DNA of 64,000 nucleotides from Antedon mediterranea (GCF_964355755.1 NC_092676.1:7484288-7548287); one strand, 5' to 3'; shown: positions 21,661 through 32,329, numbered from the stretch's first letter. Numbers and translations: made by a program. The notes: a model not told the origin generated them from the letters alone.

Positions 21661-22052
21661 GACCTTGGACGTTGCACATTAGTTTTGTTTGAAAATTGTG
21701 AAGCGCTTTTTATTATATCCGTTGCGAATCACCTATTTTCGGAGTGTTAAAAATTGAATAGAATATGAATGAAAAAAAACGTGTTTAAATTTATAAATTA
21801 TACACCTGCACAAAATGTAGGCCTTAGTAACCCATACAATGTGAATGCATTTGTCGCTTTTATGCGTTCCAGTAAAATCATCTTACGTCACAGTACGTAC
21901 ACAATTTACTTTTATGTTAAAGTCGTCACATGTGGTAGGCCTACTTATGTCACGCTGTGTATCAAGATTTTGCCTATATGATAAATAATACATAACCCGT
22001 TCTTCAGTTAAAATAGATAATCATATTTATTTGTTGATCAATTATATATTAC
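21661..22052 (+). repeat. Dispersed repeat, copy B (pair with 9431-9905)
   Basis: Same orientation as copy A and nearly identical over 21775-22000. Relative to copy A it has a ~105-bp deletion near 21733 and a 6-bp deletion near 21920. Confidence 0.8.
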
Positions 22053-22483
22053 TAGATGGCACGCTCGCTTCTATTTGGACTCATTTAAACAAACTGTTCT
22101 CAAATTGTGTTTTGTATGTAACATTAAGGGTTGAGGGATGGGGGAAGAAGATATATTCTTATCCACTCAGTAACGAAATATTGTTTTTAATGTTTTAAAG
22201 GCCTATAAATAATATACCACTAAATACAGTAAAACATTTACGATTTAATACTTTGTTAAAACTCTGACTGTCATAGTCGATTGAAATAGTAAAGTACATG
22301 TAACGATACACCACTACGACGTTTATATATTTTTTAATTATTAATTAATACAAACGTTGAGAAGCAACTGTCAGTAATAAAGTTTATTTATTTGTATATT
22401 ATATGTTTATAATCTAACAGTAGGGGCCTCTCACATTAATAAAGTTTATTTGTATATTTGTGTATATTATATCTAACAGTACC
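22053..22483. other. AT-rich flank, nothing recognised
   Basis: No ORF with support. An AATAAAGTTTATTTGTATAT-like word occurs twice (about 22376-22400 and 22438-22460), a short local duplication. Confidence 0.4.
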
Positions 22484-23410
22484 AACACTCGCAGTAAGAA
22501 ATTTGCGATTCAAATTGCGATCAAAAGTGGTTAATAAATACCTTAACAGTATTGTACAGCATTGCAATACTATTTATGTTTATTCTTCAAGGGCCCATAA
22601 ATCTACCTACTTGCGTTAAACCATGTAGGTAAATCTATACCTCTATGGTTAAACCAAATAATTTGGAATGTTCCATTCATCACAAATCAATACATTTGTA
22701 AAAACGTATATTAAATCTATCAAAATTGTACTTTTTTAAGAAAAGCGGCCGGTCTTCAACATTATGATGATGTACTCGAGCTGTTCAACCGGTTGTCAAC
22801 CATTAAAACCAATTATCGTAGGAGGAGATACGTAAATGCGAAGCGTCCTCGTATTATTGTGTGCGGGTATTTCCAAGATTGACATCCATTAGACAGTGTG
22901 TACTACGATCGGAAAACACCCCTATTTTTTGCCAATTATTGAACCTCAATTCGTTTTAATTGTCAATAAATAATTATCTAACTTAACATCAAAAGTGTTA
23001 TGGTTTTCATTACAGTAGGTGTTCAAAATCAGTATCGACATTATGTACCGATTTATATCGTGTAAACATGCTAGAAGTTACGCGCGATTTACCTAATGTT
23101 GCCCTTACGTAAATTTATATATAGATAATTTCCTTCTTCTACGATAATTTTTTCAATATCTGAATACTGGTTGAACAGCTCGACGAGTACAGCATCATAA
23201 TGTTGAAGACAGGCCGATTTTCTTTAAAAAAATACTATTTTGATAAATTTAATATACGTTTATACAAATGTATTGATTTGTGATGAATGGAACATTCCAA
23301 CATAATTATTTGGTTTAACACAAGTACCTGTAGGTACATTATGGGCCCTTGGGAAATAAACCTAAAACCTTTAGATTAGTATTGCAAATTTCTTATTGTA
23401 ATGTGGGTAT
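22484..23410. mobile_element. Large inverted-repeat (foldback/MITE-like) element
   Basis: The left arm (about 22484-22820) and right arm (about 23136-23410) are inverted copies. Shared words include GGAATGTTCCATTCATCACA, AATCAATACATTTGTA, AACGTATATTAAAT, TCTTCAACATTATGATG, GAGCTGTTCAACC, AAGGGCCCATAA and AGTAAGAAATTTGC (left) against GCAAATTTCTTATTG (right). The left arm has a ~25-bp insertion with a duplicated GTAGGTAAATC-like word. The ~315-bp loop has no ORF. Ends and target duplications are not exact. Confidence 0.75.
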
Positions 23411-23918
23411 ATAAACACATGTAAACGTATTACTGTGAGTGTGGGTTGACTACATAAATCATCGTGTGTATTTATTCGTTTCTGTAAACGACAACATATT
23501 ATAGTCCTGCGGTACGTACATTTGAAATTGAACAAGTTTTTACGCTGAAATTATGACTGTGTATTCGAGAACCATTTAGGTACTATTTAGACTAAAAAGC
23601 TTTTAAATTAGCTTTAGATCGTTTGTTTATTTAATGGGAACATCTTCGTCGTTTGACATAATTGACACTACAGTAGGTTTATAAAATCAAAATATATATA
23701 ACATTTTATATATAATTAAAAAAATACAAATAAATGTTACTGTTTGAATGTGAATTAAATTTAGGCGTAGCTACCTCTTATTCAATCTGATTCAAATGAA
23801 AGGAATCTATTTAAAAATTATAGATATATATATTAATACAGGGTCATTGACCAACATTTTGAAAATACAGAATAAATTCACATCAACATTGAATCCTTTT
23901 TTTTGTAAAAAAAATGTA

Positions 23919-24095
23919 TTATTTTCCAAAACAAGCATCGTCACTGTCATAATCATCACTTTTATTTGAGTCATCTTTTTCTTTATCTTTTTCATTTTCT
24001 GTATCGGATGGTATTGCATTTTTCTTATCGCTAAGTTCTTCTGATGAAACACTTTCCTCATCACTCCACTCCTCAGATTCGGTCTCTGATTGATT
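23919..24095 (-). CDS. Terminal exon of an acidic host protein
   Basis: Minus-strand acceptor TTTCTCAG, then 58 codons in phase 0 and TAA at 23921-23919. The peptide is strongly acidic with Lys interspersed: QSETESEEWSDEESVSSEEL, then a Glu/Lys/Asp run, ending SDDYDSDDACFGK. It lacks an ATG, so it is easily missed. Codon structure, the splice site and absence of stops support a real last exon. Acidic Ser-rich C-termini occur in many nuclear proteins, so the family cannot be named. The exon 32028-32300 on the same strand could be the 5' end of the same gene, with elements in between, but this is speculation. Confidence 0.55.
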   Translation of the reverse strand, partial: NQSETESEEWSDEESVSSEELSDKKNAIPSDTENEKDKEKDDSNKSDDYDSDDACFGK

Positions 24096-24206
24096 CTGAG
24101 AAAGATTAATATTACATCATTGATGACGATGATATTATGACGTTTAAGATAATACCTTTTCTATACACAATGTGTTGTTTCAACAATATTTGAAATATAT
24201 ATAACT

Positions 24207-24620
24207 GTGTATTATGGCTTACAACAAGTTGTTGCAAAGCAATATATGCGCACATATAGCGATATTATCGCATAATTATTGAATTTTAAAAAGTCAATAT
24301 TTTGGGCATTTTTCGAAAAATTCCATGTAGTACAGTAAGGGATTTTTTCAGAAAATGGCAAAATTTCGACCCTTTTATTTTTACGACAAAACTGTGTATT
24401 ATGGCTCTATATAGTTGTTGCAAAACAATATATGCGCACATATAGCGATATTATTGCATAATTATTGAATTTTAAAAAGTCGATATTTGTACTATAGTAA
24501 GGGATTTTTTCAGAAAATGGCAAAATATCTACCCTATTAATTTTCGACAAAAATGTGTATGCTCTATAAGTTGTTGCAAAACAATATATGCGCACATATA
24601 GCAATATTATCGCATAATTG
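24207..24620 (+). repeat. Tandem repeat, units at 24207, 24394 and 24555
   Basis: Units share GTGTATTATGGCT, GTTGTTGCAAA, CAATATATGCGCACATATAG, CGCATAATTATTGAATTTTA and AAGGGATTTTTTCAGAAAAT. Unit lengths are 187 and 161 bp, and the third is partial. The ATATGCGCACATAT core is palindromic. It lies upstream of the acidic terminal exon, probably within the intron. Confidence 0.8.
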
Positions 24621-24858
24621 TAATATAATGATATACTTTTATAATTAAGAAATCAACCTTTGTATTAGGTTTCAAATATGTTCACGAACTTGGCCCAGAA
24701 AGTCCAGAGGAGAGTTTGTCCAGATGTTTTTAATGTCCATTTAGTTTATAATAGAATCCCTAAAGAAAACACTTAGCTTAACTTTGTGACCTCTCCCATT
24801 GTTAAACCAGGAGAGATCGACACTATTTAAGTACAGATTTGACAGTTTCATCCATCAT

Positions 24859-27092
24859 ACACACTTAAAACTAAAGGTGCAATAAAAGGTGCAAACCTAT
24901 AAAAGGGTGCTAATTTGCACCTTTTTCTCATAAAATGGTGCAGAGTTCATAAAAGGTTTATTTTTGCACCTTTTATATCGAAAAATGCAGACAAGTATAA
25001 AAGGGTGCAGAACTGCACTGCAAAGGCCCAAGTAGGCCATGGTGACTGTGTGACAAATAAGACCTATTAGATTAATGAACGCTTCTTGATATGTTTAACT
25101 TAGGGCTTCTAAAAGCTTAAAAGGTGATGATAAGGACAATTTTTTTAGAATGACATTATTGTGGTAAGTTAAAACAAAAATAAGAAAGATTAATAATAAT
25201 ATAGATAGGTTTGTGGGGACAGCTATCGGAATTCGAACAAATCTTTTTTTTACGGAACATTAGAAAGTCGCTGGCTTGTAACTGAAAATTAAAGTTTAAT
25301 ACCTTTAACATGATAAATTCAAAGGTTCAACTGGGCACCCTATAAGGTTTAACATCAGTTAAAAGGTGCATAATAGCACCTTTTTGTACAATTTTCGTAC
25401 CGTATGCGCACGCAAGATGTCTGTAAACAATTGTTAAAATATTGAATTTCAGCCGGTTATTTACTCTGGTTTGCTTAAGTCTAGAATAAGTAAACTTTTC
25501 TTTCATATTTAACAATATTAATAGAATATCTAATATCATAATGTAGGCATCTGTTCTAAATTTATTTGAAACAGGAATTGAACAATAATTTTAAGCGCGT
25601 GCGGTTGTTAAACATGCAGTTTGAATTGAGGAGTTTGCGCCCAAAAAATCAGGCTATAAAATTAAACTAGGCCTAGCTCCCACACCTCTCCAGTGTAGGA
25701 TAGCTGTTAAAAGTAAGTAACGAAGCTTTATAGGCATGTAGTTTGGTTGTTTTTATTAGATTAATTATTGTATAGGCCTATAAGCCTAGGCTAGGCCTAA
25801 AACTTAAAAATGATAGCTAAATAAATAAATATGGCTAGCTAGAGGCCTCCTACCTAGCCTATCTAGTAGGCGGCCTCTATTATTAGGCCTAGGCTAGGTT
25901 AAGCCTAAAGTAGGCAGTCTAGAGGCCTACTTAGCCTACAGTAGCCTTTCGGGCGGGGGCTAGTCCTAAACCAGGCCTAAAAGCAGTCCTAGGCCTAGCT
26001 AGCCGGCTAGGCCTATAATTAATAATAGGCCTAGCTAGGCAGGCCAGGGGCCTAGTTATTAATATTAGTTATTACAGTAGCTGGGTATTATTAGGCCTAG
26101 GCTATATTAAATTCTTATACACATTATCATTATTTTTAATTATAGTTACAGCCTACATGATGTCATTGTCATGGAGGGATAAAATAAGTTTAAAACATGA
26201 AAGAGCACCTCTGCTCTAATCAGCAGCAATAAAGATGTTCAGAAAAGGAGAAAGAAATGTGACCACATGTACTGTAATACTCTAGTATATAGGGCCTACT
26301 ATACTACGAGCTGCGGAAAGGGAGAGGAACATACTTTAAAGTATGTGAAACATGTGGTCAAGGTAATTTGACTTTAAAAATCAGAACATTGTCAATAATG
26401 TATTGTATGATGTTGTCATATTAATGATAATATTAATATAATAGTTTCCCTTCCTATTTCATGCTTTTTAGGAAAGTACATAATCAGGTGAAAATGTTCG
26501 GAAAAGGTGAACCAGACATCAAGAACACTGTTTCAGATATATGGGGATAAGAAGAGAATACTGCCAAAGATGTCATCATTAGATAATTTTAACAATAGGC
26601 CTATTGTTGGTTTGAGAAGAGATGGCCACACTCTATTTAAGGTGCAGAGACTGGTAATTGCCATCCATTAATTCAGCAGTTGAATTGAATAATGTAATGT
26701 TTTAAAGTTGAATAAAATTATACAAAGCTTAATCAATATTTTTTGTATTTTAGTGATTTTTATTTGTGCACCTTTTTAACAGAAATTTGAATCTTAGAGG
26801 AGCATTATTGAACCTTTTATTAGGGTGTAAAGTTGCACCTTTATTTAGAGGTTGAATTTTGCTCCTTTGGGGAGCTGCTATTGTTGCATTTAGTTTGCAC
26901 CTTTTAGGGTAGAAAATTACACCTTATATGGTGCAAATGTGAACTCCAAAGGAGCATTATAGCACCCTTTATCAGGGTTCAAAATTGCACCTTCCGTCAA
27001 AGGTGCAGTTGTGCACCTTAAAGGGAGCTGCTATTGTTGCATCGGTTTGCACCTTTTTAGGTAGAGATTTGCACCTTTTTTTTTTAGTGTGT
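24859..27092. mobile_element. TIR element built of AAAGGTGCA / TGCACCTTT words
   Basis: Left end ACACACTTAAAACTAAAGG, then AAAGGTGCA words about every 20-40 bp; right end TGCACCTTTTTTTTTTAGTG then TGT, with TGCACCTTT words spaced similarly from 26760. The two ends are inverse copies in overall design. Inside, 25660-26110 is packed with AGGCCTA/TAGGCCT words, and 25375-25400 carries another GCACCTTTT. No ORF with a domain. About 2.2 kb and apparently non-autonomous; the TSD was not resolved. Its right end sits 40 bases before the recognisable gypsy gag tail, so it may have inserted into that element. Confidence 0.55.
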
Positions 27093-27258
27093 AGAAATAC
27101 CTTATTATACCGTTAATCACTTCTACGTTCTTACGGAAACTACCCCCCACCATACCCATACCAACAGTCAAACAATTACTACCCTAGCCACGAGCAGGAT
27201 TTTTAAAAAGGGGACTAGATGCCGCCTATAATCTGGCCCCCATACAAAATACGACAAT

Positions 27259-27847
27259 TTGAAGGCAAAATACTTAGGGAATTCAGATAAGATTGATTTG
27301 TTACTTAACGACAGAAATTACGTTAAAGGAAATTTACCAGACGGTAGAAATATTTTAACTTTATTTGACAGTGGTTCAACTAGAACTATAATCTCACAAT
27401 CGTACGTTAATTCCTCACTTTATTTATCGCGTCTAAAGCCAGTTAAAGTGAACACAACTAAATTTCGATTAGGTAACGGTGACTTCTTAATATGCCAACC
27501 ACTTAGTGCAATTCGAATTATTTATCCAAGGACACAAATTTAAAATTTCAGCGTTAATCGTTAAAAATTTGACAGGTATTGACCTGATACTTGGAACCGA
27601 AACATTGTCTGAACTCGACGGTACTTTAAATTTTAAAGAAAATACATTTCGCATTAGACCAAAGATTTTTAGCTTTCGTCCAGTACACAAGATTTTTCTT
27701 AAACCCGGTGATACTAAAACAGTTAAATTAAAAGGAAGGGTTCCCGCCATTGTACGTAATTCTGATGTTGTTCTACATGCAACTACCCATATTTCAAAAC
27801 TTTGTCCATCAGATATGTTAGTAAAATTACATAGAGGAGAAAATTGA
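27259..27847 (+). CDS. pol: Gypsy-like aspartic protease, two frames
   Basis: Frame 27259-27543 carries ILTLFDSGSTRTIISQSYV with the DSGS catalytic motif; frame 27506-27847 continues with FKISALIVKNLTGIDLILGT, the C-terminal hydrophobic-Gly signature of retropepsins. A frameshift lies at about 27510-27540. Confidence 0.85.
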
Positions 27848-27997
27848 TATCACTAACAACACAAACAGAAACGTATTCCTTAATACACATCAACCTATTG
27901 CGAGCCTTCACTTAACCAACCTTGTAACAGTTACTAACTACCTACCAATTGATAGAATAAAAAGTTAACCAATGACAATGCAAACAAGTACCCGCAC

Positions 27998-28924
27998 TTG
28001 GAACGTACAGACCCATTGCTATCTCTAACTGAGGAAGAAATAATTAGAAAACAAGTTGATTTAACAGACAGCGTTTTAACACATAGAGAAAAAGAAGATT
28101 TGTATAAAACCATACAACAAAACAGAAATGCATTTTCACTATATGGTGAACTATCTAGCTGCCCAAACTTCAAAGCTGACATACACCTCTCTAATGACGA
28201 ACCATTTTTTATTCGACCATACTTCGCGACAGACAAAGACAAACATATTATTGAGACCGAATTGAACAAATTAGTCAAACTAGGAATCTTAGCAGTAGGA
28301 CACCAATCGTATACTTCCCCCGTCCTTCTTGTTTCAAAGAAAAATTCAAAAGATAAAAGAGTCGTCACAGACTTTCGCTATCTAAATTCTAGGATAAAAC
28401 GTATTAATCACCCATTCCCATTATTAGCCGAAACTTTGAAAACAATAGGTAACGCTAATGCACAGATTCTTAGCGTAATTGATTTGAAATCAGCATTTCA
28501 CTGTGTACCATTAGCCGAACATGCCCAACAATATACAGGTATAGCTTCATATCATGGTGGAAAACATTATTATTATAAGAGATTAGCACAAGGATTAAAC
28601 GTTTCGCCAGGTATATTTCAAGCAAAGATTGACGAAATTTTAAATGAAATCCCAAATTCTAGAGAATTCTGTATCGCCCATCACGATGATATTATTTTAT
28701 TTAGCCAAGACAAATTTGCTCATAAGCAGCACCTCGTTTCCGTTTTACAAGCCCTACAATTAAATGGTTTTAGAATTTGTCCAAAGAAATGTAAGTTATT
28801 TAAGAATAAAGTGCAATATATGGGACACACCATCCTGATTAATTTCTTCAGGACACGCATGTATCACACCATTAGGCGACAGGTGTGCAGCTATCCGAAA
28901 TTTGCCAGTACCACGAACCCATAA
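27998..28924 (+). CDS. pol: Gypsy-like reverse transcriptase with HHDD in place of YxDD
   Basis: RT fingers and palm: ELNKLVKLGILAVGHQSYTS, VTDFRYLNSRIKRINHPFPL, ILSVIDLKSAFHCVPL, YYYKRLAQGLNVSPGIFQ and FCIAHHDDIILFSQD. The usual Tyr before the Asp pair is His here, while both Asp are kept. QYMGHTIL follows, after which the frame breaks at about 28830-28900. An A-to-G type change of the Tyr codon (TAT to CAT, read on the other strand) would explain the His, so decay and lineage variation are both possible. Confidence 0.9.
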   Translation: MERTDPLLSLTEEEIIRKQVDLTDSVLTHREKEDLYKTIQQNRNAFSLYGELSSCPNFKADIHLSNDEPFFIRPYFATDKDKHIIETELNKLVKLGILAVGHQSYTSPVLLVSKKNSKDKRVVTDFRYLNSRIKRINHPFPLLAETLKTIGNANAQILSVIDLKSAFHCVPLAEHAQQYTGIASYHGGKHYYYKRLAQGLNVSPGIFQAKIDEILNEIPNSREFCIAHHDDIILFSQDKFAHKQHLVSVLQALQLNGFRICPKKCKLFKNKVQYMGHTILINFFRTRMYHTIRRQVCSYPKFASTTNP

Positions 28925-29610
28925 AGAAACTAAACGATTTATTGGTGCAGTAAATTATGTATCCCATTTTTTCCCTCAAATACAATCAATTTTACGTCCG
29001 TTACATACACTCGCAAGTAAACGCAAAAAATTTGTTTGGTCTACTGAACACCAGAAAGCATTTAACGAAATTAAACAATTAATGGTTAAACCACTAACTC
29101 TTCAAATGCCTAGAAAAGAAGGTAGATTTACACTATAGCGACACTTCAAGAACCGCAACAGGTTCATATTTAACACAAACAGTAAACGGTAAAGAACACA
29201 TAATAGGTTATTATTCCAAAATCTTACCACTGTCAACGATATAGCGTCACAGAATTAGAGTTATTCGGACTTTACATTAATGTTTCAGCATTTCGACACT
29301 TACTAAAGGGTTGCGAATTTGATGCATTCGTAGACCACTCAGCAATTGTACACATTTGGAATTCAAAAGATCAGCCATGTACACCCCGTTTACAGAAACT
29401 AATATTACGATTGTCCGGATACATTTTCCAAATTGGTTATAAGAAAGGAACTGAATTAGTTTTAGCAGATTTTCTCTCCCGAGCCCCTCGTGACGACGAT
29501 TCCGAAATTGATCAAGTTGTACCCATTGCATTTAATATTACAGAGACTGAATCTCTTAACCCGATCACAAACACATCTACTAAGACCAGTAACAAGGTCT
29601 TACTCTAAGA
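28902..29610 (+). CDS. pol: Gypsy-like RT thumb and RNase H, frameshifted
   Basis: Frame 28902-29138 has the thumb motif THKETKRFIGAVNYVSHFFP and ILRPLHTLASKRKKFVWS. A shift near 29135 leads to an RNase H region with SDTSRTATGSYL, YSVTELELFGLY and FVDHSAIVHIW. Frame 29411-29608 ends it with GTELVLADFLSRAPRDDDSE, the usual RNase H end. Confidence 0.82.
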
Positions 29611-29978
29611 AAATGGGAATAAATATACCTGACCTACATAAATCCAAACCCAAACAAACGCCTGTCATTAATCAAAATCCAGTGACAACAAACACGCGAC
29701 CAACACCTCAACCTACCGGTACACCACAGATAAGCACGAGACAACAAACAAACGCACATCGATCACCGCCTATCATAACGCTACCTATCGTAACACCACC
29801 CCCAATAATACGTAATGTAAACATTCGACAACCTCCAGAGGAACGACTAGTAGACAAAAATAAGCAAAGCAAAGATACTACACATCGAAACGTACCAGTT
29901 GAATTGTATACATCGGCCAAACCACTAGTACCAAACATAACTTTAAATCAGCACACATCCCAAAACAACAAGACTTAG
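29490..29978 (+). CDS. pol: Pro/Thr-rich spacer between RNase H and integrase
   Basis: A low-complexity Pro, Thr, Gln, Asn-rich frame (for example NTRPTPQPTGTPQISTRQQT). A spacer of this length before the integrase is unusual but seen in some gypsy lineages. It overlaps the RNase H end in another frame, so one frameshift is present. No domain. Confidence 0.5.
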   Translation: MTTIPKLIKLYPLHLILQRLNLLTRSQTHLLRPVTRSYSKKMGINIPDLHKSKPKQTPVINQNPVTTNTRPTPQPTGTPQISTRQQTNAHRSPPIITLPIVTPPPIIRNVNIRQPPEERLVDKNKQSKDTTHRNVPVELYTSAKPLVPNITLNQHTSQNNKT

Positions 29979-29986
29979 ATAGATTA

Positions 29987-31078
29987 ATGGAAGCTATTCA
30001 AAGAAAGATAATTAGAGATTATAACCTCCCAGTAGATGTTAAACAATTACGTGTTGAACAAGAAACTTCACAATTTTTTAAGCCAGTTTACGATTATTTA
30101 GCTCATGATATCTGTCCATCTGATAAGAAAGCAGCTCGTGCAGTTCAGAATAAGTCAGAGCAGTACATATTGTGCAACGGTTTACTATTCCGTTTATTTT
30201 TCCAAGATAAAGGTGGAGAAATTGTATTGCAATTAGCTGTTCCTGAAAACTTAGCAGAGACTATTATTTCTCAGTATCACGACAATGTGTTAAGTAGCCA
30301 CCAAGGTACGATGCGTACTTACCTTACTATTAGGAAATTATTTTACATGCCCCTTATGTTCGAGAAAGTCAACAATTATACTCAAGCGTGTCTTAGATGT
30401 CAACAATTTCGTCCCAAAACCGATAAATTACGTCCTTTACATGATCGAGTACCTGCAACTTACCGTCCCTTTCATACACTCAGTCTAGATTTTAAGAGTA
30501 TGCCAACATCACCTTCAGGTTTTAAACATATGGTAAAATGTGATGAAATTACTAGATTTTTGATTTGTGTACCCTTGAAATCCATTGATGCCGAAACAAT
30601 TTGTGGAGCACTAATTCAAAAGGTAATCAATATTTTTGGACCCCCATCTCGTCTTATTTCAGATGCAGCAACCTCCCTTACAGGAAAATTATTAACACTA
30701 TTATGTAACACCCTTAATATTGATAGGAAAATCATCAGCGTCCACAATCACGGTAGTTTACAAGTTGAACGTCATATCCGCACCGTATCGGACCTGTTAA
30801 AGGTCAACCTTAACCAATTCGGAACAGATTGGGTTAGATTTGTATCAACAACATGTTATGCTTATAACTCGTTTTCATCCCCACATCTTGGAAACCACTC
30901 CCCTTACGAATTAGTTTTTGGCCGCCAACCTCCAAGTTTGACCTCATTAGCATTTAACCCTATTTCAGGATTGTCTCATTCCTATGAAGAAAACTTTGAA
31001 CATCTCAAGAAGAAATTTCAAAACATTTCACAGACAATGCTACAATTACAGCGAACACAACAAAACGTCCACAACTGA
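29987..31078 (+). CDS. pol: Gypsy-like integrase, 363 codons open
   Basis: Zinc domain: SQYHDNVLSSHQGTMRTYLT with CLRCQQFRP (H-H-C-C). Core: FHTLSLDFKSMP (first Asp), RLISDAATSLTG (second Asp), HGSLQVERHIRTVSDLL (Glu). It ends with HSPYELVFGRQPPSL. All catalytic residues are present and this is the longest intact frame of the element. Confidence 0.92.
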   Translation: MEAIQRKIIRDYNLPVDVKQLRVEQETSQFFKPVYDYLAHDICPSDKKAARAVQNKSEQYILCNGLLFRLFFQDKGGEIVLQLAVPENLAETIISQYHDNVLSSHQGTMRTYLTIRKLFYMPLMFEKVNNYTQACLRCQQFRPKTDKLRPLHDRVPATYRPFHTLSLDFKSMPTSPSGFKHMVKCDEITRFLICVPLKSIDAETICGALIQKVINIFGPPSRLISDAATSLTGKLLTLLCNTLNIDRKIISVHNHGSLQVERHIRTVSDLLKVNLNQFGTDWVRFVSTTCYAYNSFSSPHLGNHSPYELVFGRQPPSLTSLAFNPISGLSHSYEENFEHLKKKFQNISQTMLQLQRTQQNVHN

Positions 31079-31617
31079 AAAATTTCCCAACGCTTAGAAA
31101 AAAGTCCAATTTACTCAGTAGGACAACTCGTATACAAGCCAACATCATCATCACTAACGGCAAATTCAAAGAAAATCGCCGCAGAATGGGTCGGACCATT
31201 AGTAATTCATGAAGTACTAGACAGAACATCCTAGCGACGATTAAAGGAGAAATACTTCGCGACGTATGCAATTATAACAGACTGAAACCTTGTTTTATGA
31301 GAATACCCAAAGAACGCAAAAATTTTACACATCTCCAAAAACTTAAACTGTTGAATGAACCCACTGATGATAATAATGAGAAAATCCAAAACACCATTAA
31401 TGTAGTAAATGACGAAACCAATGTTGAATTTGTCGACGAATTTAAGGACCCGTTTCCTCGAATTACTACAGTCAACATTGTCGCTATTGCCATGACCACA
31501 CTTTGTTTTTTAAATTACATAACAAAATGTACAAACATTCATGCCAGGATATTAGCGGGATACGCGTACAGCAACTTTCAATTGTCGACGTCTTTCATAA
31601 AATACAACATGTTTTAA
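31079..31617 (+). CDS. pol: Integrase C-terminal region plus extension with one hydrophobic segment
   Basis: After a stop at 31077-31079 the sequence continues with the typical post-core strand region (IYSVGQLVYKP, AAEWVGPLVIHEVLD), then a stop near 31234 and a new frame from about 31230 (YNRLKPCFMRIPKE). Frame 31297-31617 ends with VNIVAIAMTTLCFLNYI, a probable membrane segment. It could be a chance hydrophobic stretch, a pol tail, or the remnant of an envelope-like part. I cannot choose. Confidence 0.45.
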
Positions 31618-32027
31618 ATTACGCCAGGTACAAGCAAAACAAGTTACATTCAATTTAAATATTGCGGGGAAGGGGAATACAGTACCCAGCCACGGTCATG
31701 GTAATTTGGTTATATTTTTTTCCTGATTTACAATTTCACAATACTTTCGTATGTATTATATTATTTTGATAACATTTTTGTTAAATTTAATAACTAGGCT
31801 AGAATTAGATCATACATAAATATATGTGTACAATAAAAGAAGACCCACTAAAAATCTATCTGCGCGATGCGCTAAGTGACATGAGCAACGGAAAGCGTTC
31901 AACTAAGTACGATTAAACACTGAAACAAACCGCCAAAACGTTTAAATATGTGGACAATACAGATACACACATGACCACACCATATGGAAAGAATATATTG
32001 TTTACGATACAAAAAAAAATCATGTAC

Positions 32028-32300
32028 CTTTGCTCCGCAGTGACATTTGGTGGCCAAGAATTTGTCTCCTACCACTAACTCTTTTGCTTTAGTCGCCATC
32101 TCTCCATCCGTGTTGTTGTTTATATAACAACAAGGAACAACGCCACTATTTTCACCCTTGCCTCCTTCAATCACACTCCCTACGAGGAATGTCACATCCA
32201 AACCTCGCTTTTTTCGTTCTTTGAACATTTCGACAACACACAACTTGCAATTCGAAAAACTAGTCGTTTTCGCAGTATCAGAAATCGCTGTTGATTCCAT
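32028..32300 (-). CDS. Probable first coding exon of an unrecognised host gene
   Basis: The ATG at 32298-32300 opens 91 codons in phase 0 to a donor GTACATG (exon ends at 32028). The peptide is Cys-containing and mixed (SNCKLCVVEMFKERKKRGLD, then KAKELVVGDKFLATKCHCGA). A second ATG 67 codons in (MATKAKEL) could be the true start, and the segment after it has the look of the beginning of a Tudor- or SH3-like barrel, but no family can be named. No in-frame continuation was found downstream within the window. Confidence 0.45.
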
Positions 32301-32329
32301 TGTAACCTGGATTTAAAGCTCGGGAATAT

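Larger units (their letters stand above)
27115..31680 (+). mobile_element. Ty3/gypsy-like retrotransposon, 5'-truncated, decayed
   Basis: Gag tail (Pro/Tyr-rich, about 27130-27200), protease, RT, RNase H, a long Pro/Thr-rich spacer, integrase, and a C-terminal extension lie in the expected order on the plus strand, spread over at least six frames. A polypurine tract GGGGAAGGGGAA at 31666-31677 marks the likely start of the 3' LTR. No LTR pair was found: the 5' side is cut at or near the TIR element ending at 27092. The clade is not assigned. Confidence 0.85.

Noticed and set aside
23807-24064. Minus-strand frame with Lys/Met-rich peptide
   Set aside because: It is an out-of-register reading of the acidic terminal exon at 23919-24095.
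24207-24620. Repeat-spacer look of a CRISPR-like array
   Set aside because: Units are 160-190 bp and wholly repeated without unique spacers, in a eukaryotic intron setting.
31660-31900. 3' LTR of the 27-31 kb gypsy-like element
   Set aside because: A polypurine tract is present but no matching copy exists upstream, so the LTR cannot be delimited.
32028-32300. Assignment of the exon to ARID4 or another Tudor-type chromatin gene
   Set aside because: Only a vague resemblance in the last 24 residues; no second exon to confirm.
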